Of a stretch of DNA of 64,000 nt, positions 46,877 to 56,217 are shown in pieces. Source of the stretch: Bacteroidota bacterium (GTDB lineage: Bacteria > Bacteroidota > Bacteroidia > Bacteroidales > JABHKC01); contig JABHKC010000149.1 of assembly GCA_018692315.1 (NCBI GenBank), forward strand, positions 1-64,000. Direction: 5' to 3'. Numbering within the stretch: the stretch's first letter is position 1; each line of letters begins with the position of its first letter. A model generated the notes under the pieces. The model did not search any database, had not been told where the DNA came from, and worked only from the letters and a program-made list of their open reading frames with translations. Both the position numbers and the translations under genes were made by a program.

Positions 46877-47221
46877 TCAATACATAAAATTCATTTTGGA
46901 TTTTTTTCGCCAGCCAGCCTGATTTTCATATTTTACGAAAAATATCTTTATGTCAGCTTGATTAGCATAATCTACAAAATAGATTTTTTTTTCAGCCTGA
47001 TTTGCGTATTTTGTAAAAAACCATTTACCGTTGTTTTTTCCTGCTTGATTTTGGTATTTTACTTTGTAAACTTTCAGGTCGGCTTGGTTTTCATATTCCA
47101 CCACATAAACTTTTACATCTGCTTGATTTGCATAGTCAACTGAAAATACTTTTTGAGATTTAGCAACACTTATTATTGCTAATATTCCTAAAATCAGAAA
47201 TGTTATTTTTTTTATTTTCAT
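46877..47221 (-). CDS. DUF6150-type exported repeat protein
   Basis: 114 residues: signal peptide (about 1-22), then six degenerate copies of a 13-14-residue unit of the form V-x-Y-x-N-Q-A-x-x-K-(I/V)-Y-(V), for example VEYENQADLKVY and VDYANQADIKIF. These repeats would make a small beta-solenoid or stacked hairpins. Known only as a domain of unknown function in Bacteroidota. It sits 17 bp behind the polyferredoxin gene. Confidence 0.75.
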   Translation of the reverse strand: MKIKKITFLILGILAIISVAKSQKVFSVDYANQADVKVYVVEYENQADLKVYKVKYQNQAGKNNGKWFFTKYANQAEKKIYFVDYANQADIKIFFVKYENQAGWRKKSKMNFMY

Positions 47222-47238
47222 AGTTTAATAATTAATAC

Positions 47239-48636
47239 TCATAAGAACTTCCTTGCAGTCAACGAAATTAAAAATATTCCTGCATAAATCAAAATCCCAA
47301 TAATTGAAATTATCCGAGAATAATTATTGTTGAATTTTTGTTTTCGAACAATCAACAATGATAAAATAATACCTCCAGCAGAAAGTAAGATTGCAATTGT
47401 TCCAATATATGGAGAAAGTATTGATAAAAATCCATCATTTAGCAAATCTGGGTTTTGCTTTATTTGCTGTGCCGAATCTACGCCAATTGGGTCTGATATT
47501 GCAAATTTCCAGTAAGGGATTCGTGATGTGGTTTTAAAAATTGTCTTCAGTAAGTGCATGCTTGCTGTTATTGGCAAAATTGCAATTACAAGTTGTGTGA
47601 GCGAATTTTTGAAAGTTTCTTTTGCAAAAACTTTTTTTAATAGCACCAGAATTGTGTAGAAAAAAGTTGGAAAAACGAAAAACAATACAAAGGCTTTTAC
47701 TGTTCCTTTATAATTTCCTTCGACACCTGAAAATTGGTTAATCCAGTCTGGAAAAGCCATTAAGAAACTTTTTGTAACTTTCCATTCCGATAGAATCTCA
47801 TATACAACAAAACCACTTAAAATAATAAAAAACGAAATTTCTGCCCAGGAAAGTTTTATTTCTGTAAATAAATCGGCTGCAAATTTTCGTTTTTGAATGG
47901 CAATATTATTTCTCGTGCAAGATTTATGGCATTGACCACATAAAATACAATCCCTATTATCAGAAATATTTGCTGGATAAAGCTCAGAAGTGCACGACCG
48001 GCCAACAAACTTGTAATGATTGTTTTTGCTGATGCAATCTTTGCTACTACAATTCTTGCAAATTTTTACCTCTTTAACCCTTAGTTTCTTGAATGAAAGC
48101 AGTGAATATAATCCCAGCAAATGTCCAATCGGGCAAACATATGTACAAAATGTTCTTTTTTCCCAAATATATCCAATCGCTATTGCAGCAAAAAATAGAA
48201 TAAGCAGATAGATTGCCATAACATGCGGAATGCGATGAATTGCTAAGGTGTGAATCCCAACTATTAAAATTAGTATATAAAACAGAGTAATTATCCAACC
48301 CGATTTTAAAAGATTGTTTGGTTTTTTTCTTAATCCAATTTTTCCGAAAAAAGAAGTAATCAATTCCATTGGGCAAATGGAGCACCAAAACCTACCGAAA
48401 AGTATAGCTGAGACAATAATTAATGGCCACCAATAAGACCAAACTATAAGAGTAGAAATATTCGTGTTTCGTAGGATTTTTACAAAATTTTTATCATCGT
48501 TTGTAATCCCGAATGCCCCTAAAATTAAGAGTGCAAAAACTAACAATGTTAGGATTTGCAATGCAACTAAAAAGAAGCTTTTTTTGAATAATTTGTTTAT
48601 CATGTTTTCAAAAATACTTACGAATATTTTATCCAA
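47239..48636 (-). CDS. membrane 4Fe-4S polyferredoxin (NapH/RdxA-like)
   Basis: 465 residues. Several membrane helices (for example FFLVALQILTLLVFALLIL, ILILIVGIHTLAI, and three near the C-terminus), interleaved with cysteine motifs FWCSICPMEL, FCTYVCPIGH, CKNCSSKDC, and the ferredoxin motif CILCGQCHKSC. This is the pattern of NapH/CcoG-like electron-transfer proteins. The start at 48636 overlaps the upstream gene by 19 bp; an ATG at 48603 (MINKLFKKSF) is equally likely. Its electron donor and acceptor are unknown. Confidence 0.82.
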   Translation of the reverse strand: MDKIFVSIFENMINKLFKKSFFLVALQILTLLVFALLILGAFGITNDDKNFVKILRNTNISTLIVWSYWWPLIIVSAILFGRFWCSICPMELITSFFGKIGLRKKPNNLLKSGWIITLFYILILIVGIHTLAIHRIPHVMAIYLLILFFAAIAIGYIWEKRTFCTYVCPIGHLLGLYSLLSFKKLRVKEVKICKNCSSKDCISKNNHYKFVGRSCTSELYPANISDNRDCILCGQCHKSCTRNNIAIQKRKFAADLFTEIKLSWAEISFFIILSGFVVYEILSEWKVTKSFLMAFPDWINQFSGVEGNYKGTVKAFVLFFVFPTFFYTILVLLKKVFAKETFKNSLTQLVIAILPITASMHLLKTIFKTTSRIPYWKFAISDPIGVDSAQQIKQNPDLLNDGFLSILSPYIGTIAILLSAGGIILSLLIVRKQKFNNNYSRIISIIGILIYAGIFLISLTARKFL

Positions 48637-49187
48637 TTCTCTAAAATCTCTTTTCCATATTCTGTCATAATTGATTCCGGATGAAATTGTAAACCTTTTA
48701 TATTTAATGTTTTATGACTAATCCCCATTATTCTATTGTCTTCATCTATAGCTGTGATTTTTAGTTCGTCAGGAAAATTTCGATCATTAGCAGCCCAGGA
48801 ATGATATCTGCCCGACAAAAATTTCTCAGGAATTTCTCTAAACAAAATTTCCTTTTTGTCTATTACAATTGTATTTTTTTGAATTCCATGATCAGGTTCT
48901 TTAAGATTTTTAAGTTTTGCACCAAAATATTCGGCAATTGCCTGATGTCCAAGGCATATACCAAGAATTGGTTTTAATGACGAATACATTTCTATAATTT
49001 GGTTTAACTTTTCTAAGTCTGAAGGCAATCCGGGTCCCGGAGATAAAATTATTCTATCATATTGTTCGAGACTATCTATCTGAACAAGATTATATCGCAC
49101 AACTTGAATTTCATCAGCAAATTGCTCCAGAATATGAACCAAATTGTATGTGAATGAATCGAAATTGTCAATTAGAGCTATGTTCAT
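48618..49187 (-). CDS. glutamine amidotransferase, TrpG/PabA class
   Basis: Hydrolyses glutamine to feed ammonia to chorismate-using synthases. Seen: NIALIDNFDSFTYNLVHILE, LSPGPGLPSD, the nucleophile GICLGHQAIAEYFG and QFHPESIMTEYGKEIL with His/Glu of the triad. The start is at ATG 49187, where the family begins; an earlier ATG at 49244 adds 19 unconserved residues. No trpE/pabB lies in the window, and it overlaps a polyferredoxin gene instead, so whether it serves tryptophan, folate or something else is open. Confidence 0.9.
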   Translation of the reverse strand: MNIALIDNFDSFTYNLVHILEQFADEIQVVRYNLVQIDSLEQYDRIILSPGPGLPSDLEKLNQIIEMYSSLKPILGICLGHQAIAEYFGAKLKNLKEPDHGIQKNTIVIDKKEILFREIPEKFLSGRYHSWAANDRNFPDELKITAIDEDNRIMGISHKTLNIKGLQFHPESIMTEYGKEILENWIKYS

Positions 49188-49439
49188 GTGATGTGCTACA
49201 ACAGTTTTGCTTAAACTGAAATTATTATTTAAAACTGAAAGCAATTAATTCGAAATTGATTATTACAGTGTATATTAACTGGCATTTTTCAATATATTCA
49301 AGAATGACACCAGCATAAATTATATATTCAAGTCTATAATTTCAATTTCAGAAATATTTTAAAATCGTCAAAGTTGATGGTTGCAATCTTCTTGATATTA
49401 TTATGAAAGAAAATTGAAACAATCTCAATATCGTACACT

Positions 49440-50219
49440 TTATTCCCTTTTGGTTGATCGCTTTTTAATTCTTTCCTTAAATGGCATATTTGTAGTATAT
49501 ACAAAACTTATTGTCCCCCAAGTTGTTTCATAGTTTTCATATGGCTTATTACCATTCTCATCAACATAATTTGTATTAAAAAGATTATATAACTTATGTC
49601 TGTAAACTATTGAAAATGAGTTAAGGTAACCGTCTTTTTTTCGATCAATTCCTATGCCTATACGCATATCAAGACCTTTACTATTTAGATTATTAATATC
49701 CTCATTTACAGTTTTTGGATATTTCCATATTTGTTTGAAGATGTCAAATGTTCCAACTTTTTGCCTATATCTTATACCAATGTCATATGAGCAGCCTATC
49801 AATACAGTTGGTCTAATTTGTTTCTTATTATATTTGCCAAGTTTTATTTTTAAATCAAGTGTTGGACTTATTCCTGTAATTGTATGTAAAGTGGCACTAC
49901 TACTATTCAAATTATGAACTAAAAAGGCATTATTTCTAATAGGAATTTGAAATCTAAAATCAATAGGGAAATTTTCGTTCGTCATTACTAAAGTAGGACC
50001 GAATGCAAAATTTCGAGGTTGGAATCTTAAAAGTGGAAAAAAAGGAAAAGTAAGATCTATTTCGTCATCCCCATCAAATAATTTTGTATTAACGCCAAAA
50101 GCAGCATCGTCATTATCAATTAACTTGAAATCAAAATTCGTTTTCTTCTGAGCAAATAGGCTTGTTCCTATTATAAAAAAAACAATAATTGTGATTAATT
50201 CTTTTTTCATTTGATTCAT
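49440..50219 (-). CDS. outer-membrane beta-barrel-like protein, unrecognised
   Basis: 259 residues. Signal peptide (about 4-23, ITIIVFFIIGTSLFAQ), then alternating hydrophobic strands and turns (FAFGPTLVMTNENFPIDFRFQIPI, DMRIGIGIDRKKDGYLNSFSIVYRHKLYN) typical of small barrels. The end (NMPFKERIKKRSTKRE) is very basic and unlike a barrel-closing strand, so it probably hangs into the periplasm. No family is recognised. Confidence 0.6.
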   Translation of the reverse strand: MNQMKKELITIIVFFIIGTSLFAQKKTNFDFKLIDNDDAAFGVNTKLFDGDDEIDLTFPFFPLLRFQPRNFAFGPTLVMTNENFPIDFRFQIPIRNNAFLVHNLNSSSATLHTITGISPTLDLKIKLGKYNKKQIRPTVLIGCSYDIGIRYRQKVGTFDIFKQIWKYPKTVNEDINNLNSKGLDMRIGIGIDRKKDGYLNSFSIVYRHKLYNLFNTNYVDENGNKPYENYETTWGTISFVYTTNMPFKERIKKRSTKRE

Positions 50220-50324
50220 ACACTTTGTTTTTATTGCTTACAATTCCAGATAAGCTGTTTCAAATAATTTGAAATAAAAAAAGCGTGGAACTGCAACATA
50301 TGGCTTAGAGTTTCTGGGAAACCT

Positions 50325-50391
50325 GTGAATGCAAATAAGTTGAGTCCAAACCTTTTGGTGCGAACATCATTACTTACTCTCTTGCATTCAC
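50325..50391. repeat. 10-bp inverted repeat in a gene-free stretch
   Basis: GTGAATGCAA (50325-50334) pairs perfectly with TTGCATTCAC (50382-50391), with a 47-nt loop, and is followed by TAAAAAAAA. It could be a structured RNA or a palindromic element. Nothing else is recognised between 50220 and 50464. Confidence 0.4.
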
Positions 50392-50464
50392 TAAAAAAAA
50401 TATAGATTTCTAAGACAAGTAAAAAGTTGACGCTGTTTTTAATATTTTATGTTAATAATTCACA

Positions 50465-50733
50465 TTAATCATATGCAAAATCTCTTAAATTTATATTATC
50501 TATTTGCAAGTTGATATCAACACTTCCTGAATAATTCCAAGTTCGAGCTTCTTCTTTTGTATTTTTTGTTGATTGAGATTTTACGATCATGTCATTAAAT
50601 TCATCTGTTTTATGCCTTAAACTATGTAACCAATTTAGTAAATCTAATATGTAGTCGGAGTTTAATTGTTTTTTATCAATCGTAATTACAAACTGTTTTT
50701 TTTTTCTTTTATATCTAATGGATTATTTTTCAT
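50465..50733 (-). pseudogene. small gene interrupted by a run of ten A (89 codons if the frame is restored)
   Basis: From ATG (50731-50733) the frame reads MKNNPLDIKE, meets A10 and stops after KKNSL. With one more A it would continue KKKQFVITIDKKQLNSDYIL then DLLNWLHSLRHKTDEFNDMI ... NINLRDFAYD to the TAA at 50465-50467. The downstream part is clearly coding-like. Its start overlaps the previous small frame by ATGA. The frameshift may be a mutation or a slippage site that yields both products. Confidence 0.55.
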
Positions 50734-50819
50734 AATACTTTTATTCTTGCTTTTTGAATTTCTCCTAATACTTGTTCTAAAAATTCATGATAATCAATAT
50801 TTCTAACAATATTGCTCAT
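50730..50819 (-). pseudogene. short frame resembling the start of a DUF1016 (YhcG-type) protein
   Basis: 29 residues: MSNIVRNIDYHEFLEQVLGE and IQKARIKVL, then TGA. The pattern DYHxFLxxVLxxIxxAR is like the N-terminal helix of DUF1016/YhcG nuclease proteins, whose body is missing. Alternatively it is a genuine short leader peptide coupled to the next gene by ATGA. Two palindromes lie upstream. Confidence 0.4.
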
Positions 50820-50838
50820 TTACTGCATTTTATAATTA

Positions 50839-50899
50839 TGAAACAGTAGTTTCAGTTTTACTGCGTTCAGTATTTTTGAATTGTGAAACAATTGTTTCA
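50839..50899. promoter_or_regulatory. two TGAAAC-N4-GTTTCA palindromic operators
   Basis: TGAAACAGTAGTTTCA (50839-50854) and TGAAACAATTGTTTCA (50884-50899) share perfect 6-bp arms with a 4-bp centre and are 45 bp apart, that is about four helical turns. They lie directly upstream of the small minus-strand unit and downstream of the acyl-CoA dehydrogenase stop. They fit binding sites of a dimeric HTH regulator. Confidence 0.6.
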
Positions 50900-50981
50900 G
50901 TTTCTTCTTTAATCTGCTCAAATTTAACAAAATAATAAAGCTTATTAATGCACTAAATTGAAGTTGCAATAACAAAATCAA

Positions 50982-52127
50982 TTAACAACCAATATGTCGA
51001 GAAATCACCAATCTTTGAATTTCTGATGTTCCTTCACCAATTTGTAGAAGTCGTTGGTCGCGATACAATCTTTCTATGTCGTAATCTTTCATCAAGCCAT
51101 AGCCACCGTGAATTTGAACTGCTTCGTCGGCTACTTGTTTGGCAATTTCGGAGCAATAAAGTTTGCACATTGCACCTTCTTTTGCAAACGCTAAATTATT
51201 GTCTTTCAGCCAACATGCTTTATAGAGAAGTGTTCTGGCAAGTTCAATTTTTGTTGCCATATCTGCCAATTTGAAAGCATTTATTTGAAATTTTGAAATA
51301 GCTTTCCCGAATTGTTTTCTTTCCTTGGAATACTGCAATGCCAATTCGAAGGCTCCTTGAGCCAGGCCAAGGCCAATTGCTGCAATCGACAATCTGCCAT
51401 TGTCTAAGGTGCTGAGCATAATTTTTGAGCCTTCTCCAATTTTTCCAAGCAAATTTTCTTTTGGAACTTTGCAATCGTCGAAATACAATTCGGCGGTATC
51501 GGAGGCTCGCCACATCATTTTTCCGTGCATTTGCGCTGTGGTGAAACCTTCAGTCCCTATATCGACAAGAATTGTTGAAAATATTTTTTTGCCATCAACT
51601 ATATCGGTAACAGCCTGAACTGATGAGCCAAGCGACAATTCCGATGAGCCATTTGTAATGAATATTTTACTTCCATTAATTGTCCATTCACCGTTTTCGA
51701 GTTTGGCCTTGGTTTTTGTTCCTCGAGAATCTGAGCCGGCATCGGGTTCGGTCAGCCCAAAACCCCACAAATGATTGCCTGTACAAAGTTTTGGCAAATA
51801 TTTCATTTTTTGCTCTTCACTGCCAAAATAATATATTGGTCCTATTCCGAGAGAATTGTGGGCTGCAAGTGTTGCTGCTTGCGAACTGTCAATACGTGCC
51901 ATTTCTTCAACAGCAATTATGTATGATAAGGTATCCATACCTCCGCCGTCATACTTTTCTGGTAAATACATTCCGAATAAACCCAATTCACCAATTTTTT
52001 TGGTAAGCTCAATAGAAAATTCTCCTTTCTCGTCCAAATCTTTGGCAAGTGGTTTTACTTCTCGTTCAGCAAAATCTCTAACTGTCTCTCTAATAAGCTT
52101 ATGCTCTTCACTTAAATTAAAATCCAT
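50982..52127 (-). CDS. acyl-CoA dehydrogenase
   Basis: FAD enzyme making trans-2-enoyl-CoA. Seen: the N-terminal helical domain (DFNLSEEHKLIRETVRDFAE), the FAD/substrate loop WGFGLTEPDAGSDSRGTKTKA, KIFITNGS, and the C-terminal QIHGGYGLMKDYDIERLYRD with the EGTSEIQRLVISR ending; the Glu of EGTSEIQ fits the usual catalytic base. 381 aa is exact for short-chain/butyryl-type enzymes. Likely in fatty- or amino-acid breakdown. It lies 92 bp downstream of the dehydrogenase gene on the same strand. Confidence 0.94.
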   Translation of the reverse strand: MDFNLSEEHKLIRETVRDFAEREVKPLAKDLDEKGEFSIELTKKIGELGLFGMYLPEKYDGGGMDTLSYIIAVEEMARIDSSQAATLAAHNSLGIGPIYYFGSEEQKMKYLPKLCTGNHLWGFGLTEPDAGSDSRGTKTKAKLENGEWTINGSKIFITNGSSELSLGSSVQAVTDIVDGKKIFSTILVDIGTEGFTTAQMHGKMMWRASDTAELYFDDCKVPKENLLGKIGEGSKIMLSTLDNGRLSIAAIGLGLAQGAFELALQYSKERKQFGKAISKFQINAFKLADMATKIELARTLLYKACWLKDNNLAFAKEGAMCKLYCSEIAKQVADEAVQIHGGYGLMKDYDIERLYRDQRLLQIGEGTSEIQRLVISRHIGC

Positions 52128-52219
52128 TTTGTTGTTTTTGTTTTTTGTTTCAAAATTTTGAGGGTAATAATAGCTAAAAATTCTAAATTAGTAAAGGATA
52201 AAAATCAAAGTTTGAAAAA

Positions 52220-53176
52220 TTAAACGCAAAATTTATCCTTTTTACAATACTCAATTATTTTGTCTGCCAGAATTTCTGACAGCTTATAGTTCGATTCGTG
52301 GGTCAGTCCGGCAATATGTGGGCTTAATATTACATTTTCAACGGAAGTTAAATATTTCAATTCTTCCTGATTTTCAGAATTGTACAATTCCTCGAAAGTG
52401 ATTTTTTCATATTCAAGAACATCAAGACATGCTCCGGAAACTTTCCCTGTCTTAAGATTTCCTACTAAATCGGAAGTTTTTACAATTTTCCCTCGAGAAG
52501 TGTTTATCAAAAAGATTTTTTTCTTAAATTTTTTCAAAAAATCATCATTAATCAGGTATTCGGTTTCCTGAGTTAGTGGAATATGCAAACTTAAAATATC
52601 GGCATATCTGAAAATTTCGTCTATAGATTTTTCTTTTGCAAAATCATCTGAAAAGCCAAATTTATATTTATCGTATGCAAAAACCTGCACTCCAAAACTG
52701 CTCAATCGTTTTGCTAAAGCCGAGCCTACATTTCCGTAGCCAATAATTCCAATTGTTTTGCCCATCAACTCGATTCCACGGTTGGCTTCTCTTTGCCAAA
52801 TTCCATTTTTTATTTGATGAAATGCAGGAACAATATTATTCAAAACAGACAAAAGCATTCCGATTGCCTGCTCTGCCACCGAATTGCAATTGCCTTCAGG
52901 CGAATTAAAGCATTTTATATTTAGTCCTTCTGCAAATTTTACATCAATATTTTCTAAACCAGAACCTACTCTGCCAATGAATTTTAGCTTTTTCGCTTCG
53001 TGCAAAATTTGCTTGTCTATTTTTGTTTTGCTCCTAACTATCAGTCCGTCAAAATCCCGTATAGTTTTTAGAATTTCTTCTCTTTTAATTTTGGGATTAT
53101 ATTCACAGGAGTAGCCAAAGTTTGTGAATTTTTCTATTAAAATATTGTGAATTTCGTCTATTATTATGATTCTCAT
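52220..53176 (-). CDS. D-isomer-specific 2-hydroxyacid dehydrogenase (phosphoglycerate-dehydrogenase-like)
   Basis: 318 residues. Seen: FIGRVGSGLENIDV, the NAD fold MGKTIGIIGYGNVGSALAKR, SLHIPLTQETEYLI, LINTSRGKIV with the substrate Arg, DVLEYEK with the Glu, and SPHIAGLTHES with the catalytic His. It lacks the C-terminal ACT domain of long SerA proteins. Serine synthesis is the likeliest role but other hydroxyacids are possible. Follows the histidine kinase gene by 21 bp and is probably cotranscribed. Confidence 0.88.
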   Translation of the reverse strand: MRIIIIDEIHNILIEKFTNFGYSCEYNPKIKREEILKTIRDFDGLIVRSKTKIDKQILHEAKKLKFIGRVGSGLENIDVKFAEGLNIKCFNSPEGNCNSVAEQAIGMLLSVLNNIVPAFHQIKNGIWQREANRGIELMGKTIGIIGYGNVGSALAKRLSSFGVQVFAYDKYKFGFSDDFAKEKSIDEIFRYADILSLHIPLTQETEYLINDDFLKKFKKKIFLINTSRGKIVKTSDLVGNLKTGKVSGACLDVLEYEKITFEELYNSENQEELKYLTSVENVILSPHIAGLTHESNYKLSEILADKIIEYCKKDKFCV

Positions 53177-53197
53177 AAATTAATTTTTCAACTCTAT

Positions 53198-55216
53198 TTA
53201 AGATTTTCTGGACTTTGGGATAGAAACAGTAAACTTGCTGCCCACATTCGGCTGACTTTCTACCTGTATTTTCCCATTATTTTTTGTAATAAATTCTTTG
53301 CATAAAATTAAACCCAAGCCTGTACCTTTTTCTTTCGATTTGCCGATGGAAGAATTTTTAACCTCAATTTTAAACAGTTTTTGAAGGTCTTGCTGGCTCA
53401 TCCCAATACCCGTATCTTCAATCGAAATCAGGTTAAATTCGTTATTTTCTTTAATAAAAATTGAAATATTTCCGTTATCAGGAGTAAATTTTATCGCATT
53501 CGACAAAATATTTCTGAAAACCGTAGCAATCATATTTCTATCGGCAAAACTAATATGAGTTTTGGTTAAATGTTTACTCAAAGTAAGGTTTTTCTTTTCT
53601 AAGTTAAGTTGTAATAGAGAACAAGTGTCTGAAATAACTTCATTAATGCTTATTTCAGACGGATTGAAAGGCATGGTTCCTCTTTGAGAAATTGACCAAT
53701 GCAGCAAATTTTCGAGAAGATTGTGAGTTAGGTTCGCCGAATTGTTAATCGTATTAATAATTTTGATTTTATGTTCGTCGGATAGTTCAGAATAATTGTT
53801 TGCAAGAAGTTCAGAGACCGACAATAGTGTCCCGAACGGGTTTTTCAAATCGTGGGCAATTATCGAAAAAAACTTGTCTTTTGTTGCAATCAGAATTTCG
53901 AGTTCTTGCTTTTTTTCCGACAAAAGTTTGTTAGTTCGCTTTTTAAGTAAATATCTGTTGAATGTAATAATCGCAATTATTAGAATTAATAAAGTGCTCA
54001 AAATCAGGAAATTTCGATAGTGTTTCTGAATTTGGCTTTCCTTCCGGAGAAGCTCATTTTCTTTTTCTTTTTTCTGAGTATCGTACTTTACCTGCATATC
54101 GGCAATTTTTTTCGAGCTTTCAATTGTAAATAAACTGTCCTTTTTTGCAGTGAAAAGTTTGTGATATTTCAGAGCTAATTCAAATTCTTTGGCATCATTA
54201 TACAGCACAGAAAAATAATAATATATTTTGTAAATATTTTCGGGAGAATTGGTTTCTTTTGCGTAGAGTAAGGCAGTGTCAAGATACTGCACAGATTTCT
54301 CAAATTCATTTTTCATGTAGTACAACTGGGCAATATTGCATATCAGTTTTGAAATTCCTCTTGTAAATCCAAGGTTTTTTTTAATTTCATACGATTTTGA
54401 AAAGTACTTCAGAGCATTTTCTTCATCGTTCATTGCCGAATAGATAACCGCAATATTTCCGTACGAACCTGAGGTATAAAACGGATCGTTCATTAGTATG
54501 AAATAATCGTTTGCTTTGAGGTAATATTTCAATGCCTCAGGATTGTTTCCAATGTTTTTATATACATTTCCAATATTGTTGTAACAAGCTGCAATTCCGA
54601 TAGTATCGCCATTTTGGATAGAGAATTCTAACGAAAGTTGGAAATTCTCAATTGCGAGTTCGTTTTTATACAACTGGCAATAATAATTACCCAAATTGTT
54701 GTATGCAACCTGAATTTGTCCATTGTCTGAAACCGATTTTGCAATTGTTAAGGATTTTTTTAAATATTCTTCGGCAAGCTCAAAATTTTTCAAAAACTTA
54801 TAAACTTCGCTTAAATTATTGTAAGAATTTGTAACTCCGGCTTTATCGTCTATTTCTTCATTAATTTCCAGTGCTTTCAGATAGAATTTTATCGCATCTT
54901 CGTATTCATTCAAATTATAATATCCATCGCCAATATTATTGTATGCAATAATTTCGCCCTTTTTGTTTTCTAATTTTTGCGATATCTTCAAGGCTTCTTT
55001 TGCATATTCTATCATTTGTGTAGGCTTCATCAAAGAAAATCTTTGAGAAAAACTATTCAAAAGTTCTAACTTTTCCTTATCGGACAATTCATCAGATTTT
55101 GTTTCCAAAATATTGGAATTTATGCTGTCGGTATTAGCAGTTTTTTGAGCTATAGAGAATTGACAAAAAAATATGAAAAATGCTATAACTAAATATTTTA
55201 GAAAATTATTTATCAT
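53198..55216 (-). CDS. TPR-containing sensor histidine kinase
   Basis: 672 residues. Signal peptide or anchor (about 5-23), about seven TPR units (about 70-370; for example AYNNIGDGYYNLNEYEDAIKF), a coiled linker, one membrane helix (about 398-418), then HisKA with the phospho-His in FFSIIAHDLKNPFGTL and HATPase_c with FRNILSNAIKFTP (N box), DTGIGMS (G1) and GTGLGLILCKEF (G2). It lacks receiver and HTH output domains, and no response regulator lies beside it, so the partner is elsewhere. Confidence 0.93.
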   Translation of the reverse strand: MINNFLKYLVIAFFIFFCQFSIAQKTANTDSINSNILETKSDELSDKEKLELLNSFSQRFSLMKPTQMIEYAKEALKISQKLENKKGEIIAYNNIGDGYYNLNEYEDAIKFYLKALEINEEIDDKAGVTNSYNNLSEVYKFLKNFELAEEYLKKSLTIAKSVSDNGQIQVAYNNLGNYYCQLYKNELAIENFQLSLEFSIQNGDTIGIAACYNNIGNVYKNIGNNPEALKYYLKANDYFILMNDPFYTSGSYGNIAVIYSAMNDEENALKYFSKSYEIKKNLGFTRGISKLICNIAQLYYMKNEFEKSVQYLDTALLYAKETNSPENIYKIYYYFSVLYNDAKEFELALKYHKLFTAKKDSLFTIESSKKIADMQVKYDTQKKEKENELLRKESQIQKHYRNFLILSTLLILIIAIITFNRYLLKKRTNKLLSEKKQELEILIATKDKFFSIIAHDLKNPFGTLLSVSELLANNYSELSDEHKIKIINTINNSANLTHNLLENLLHWSISQRGTMPFNPSEISINEVISDTCSLLQLNLEKKNLTLSKHLTKTHISFADRNMIATVFRNILSNAIKFTPDNGNISIFIKENNEFNLISIEDTGIGMSQQDLQKLFKIEVKNSSIGKSKEKGTGLGLILCKEFITKNNGKIQVESQPNVGSKFTVSIPKSRKS

Positions 55217-55352
55217 TTATTTCATTTTTTTTAGCTACGAAATTAAACAATTAGCACCAAAAACAGAACTTTATTTCTACATTTACATTTTGGAAGTATG
55301 AAATAGAATAAAAATAGTTTAACAGTTTTGTAATATTTTGAAAATTAAAACT

Positions 55353-56117
55353 ATGAAACAATGGTATGAAGAGCTTTTTGAGAATTACGGAAAGAAATAC
55401 GATAAAGAAAGTTTCACTCAGGGAACGATTGGCGAATGCGATTTTATTGAGAAGGAAATTGGAAATAAATCGGCAAATATTTTGGACATAGGCTGCGGTA
55501 CAGGGCGGCATTCCATAGAATTATCGAAACGTGGATTTCGCATGACGGGGATAGATTTGTCGGAATCGCAACTCAGGCGCGCAAAATTCAAGGCTGGGGA
55601 ACAAAATCAGAGTATCGATTTTCAAAAACATGATGCCAGAAATCTTCCTTTCGAGAGCGAATTTGATGCAGCAATTATGATTTGCGAGGGAGGATTTCCA
55701 TTGATGGAAACTGACGAGATGAATTTTCAAATTCTAAGCAATGCAGCTAAAGCCTTGAAACAAAATGGGAAATTGATTTTTACAACTTTAAATGGTTTAT
55801 TTCCGCTTTTCCATTCTGTGAAAGATTTTCTGGCTTCCGAATCTGAGGAAGGAAATGCTACCTACAATAAAAACTCTTTCGATTTGATGACTTTTCGCGA
55901 CCATAATCTTACCAAATTTTCTGACGACGATGGCCTGGAAAAAGAATTGAAATGCAATGAAAGATTCTATGTACCACCCGAAATAACCTGGCTACTGAAA
56001 TCTGTCGGTTTTAAAACAATTGGTATTTTCGGTGCACGACTTGGAGCGTTTTCGAGAAAGCATAAACTTACTACCAACGATTTTGAAATGTTAGTTGTAG
56101 CCGAAAAAGGACACTGA
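55353..56117 (+). CDS. class I SAM-dependent methyltransferase
   Basis: 254 residues from ATG 55353 (an upstream TTG at 55338 adds five). Motif I is ILDIGCGTGRHSIELSKRG (about 44-62), the acidic loop MTGIDLSESQLRRA, post-I FQKHDARNLPFESEFDAAIM, and post-III LKQNGKLIFTTLNG. The C-terminal end is a typical substrate cover. The substrate is not visible. Single gene, divergent from the kinase set. Confidence 0.9.
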   Translation: MKQWYEELFENYGKKYDKESFTQGTIGECDFIEKEIGNKSANILDIGCGTGRHSIELSKRGFRMTGIDLSESQLRRAKFKAGEQNQSIDFQKHDARNLPFESEFDAAIMICEGGFPLMETDEMNFQILSNAAKALKQNGKLIFTTLNGLFPLFHSVKDFLASESEEGNATYNKNSFDLMTFRDHNLTKFSDDDGLEKELKCNERFYVPPEITWLLKSVGFKTIGIFGARLGAFSRKHKLTTNDFEMLVVAEKGH

Positions 56118-56217
56118 CGCACCATTTGTTTGCGAATTTGAATCATGCCAAAACTGTTAAACATAATTTTATATTAATAGTCGTATTTAATCAAAGTAAT
56201 CATTATTAAGAATAAAT

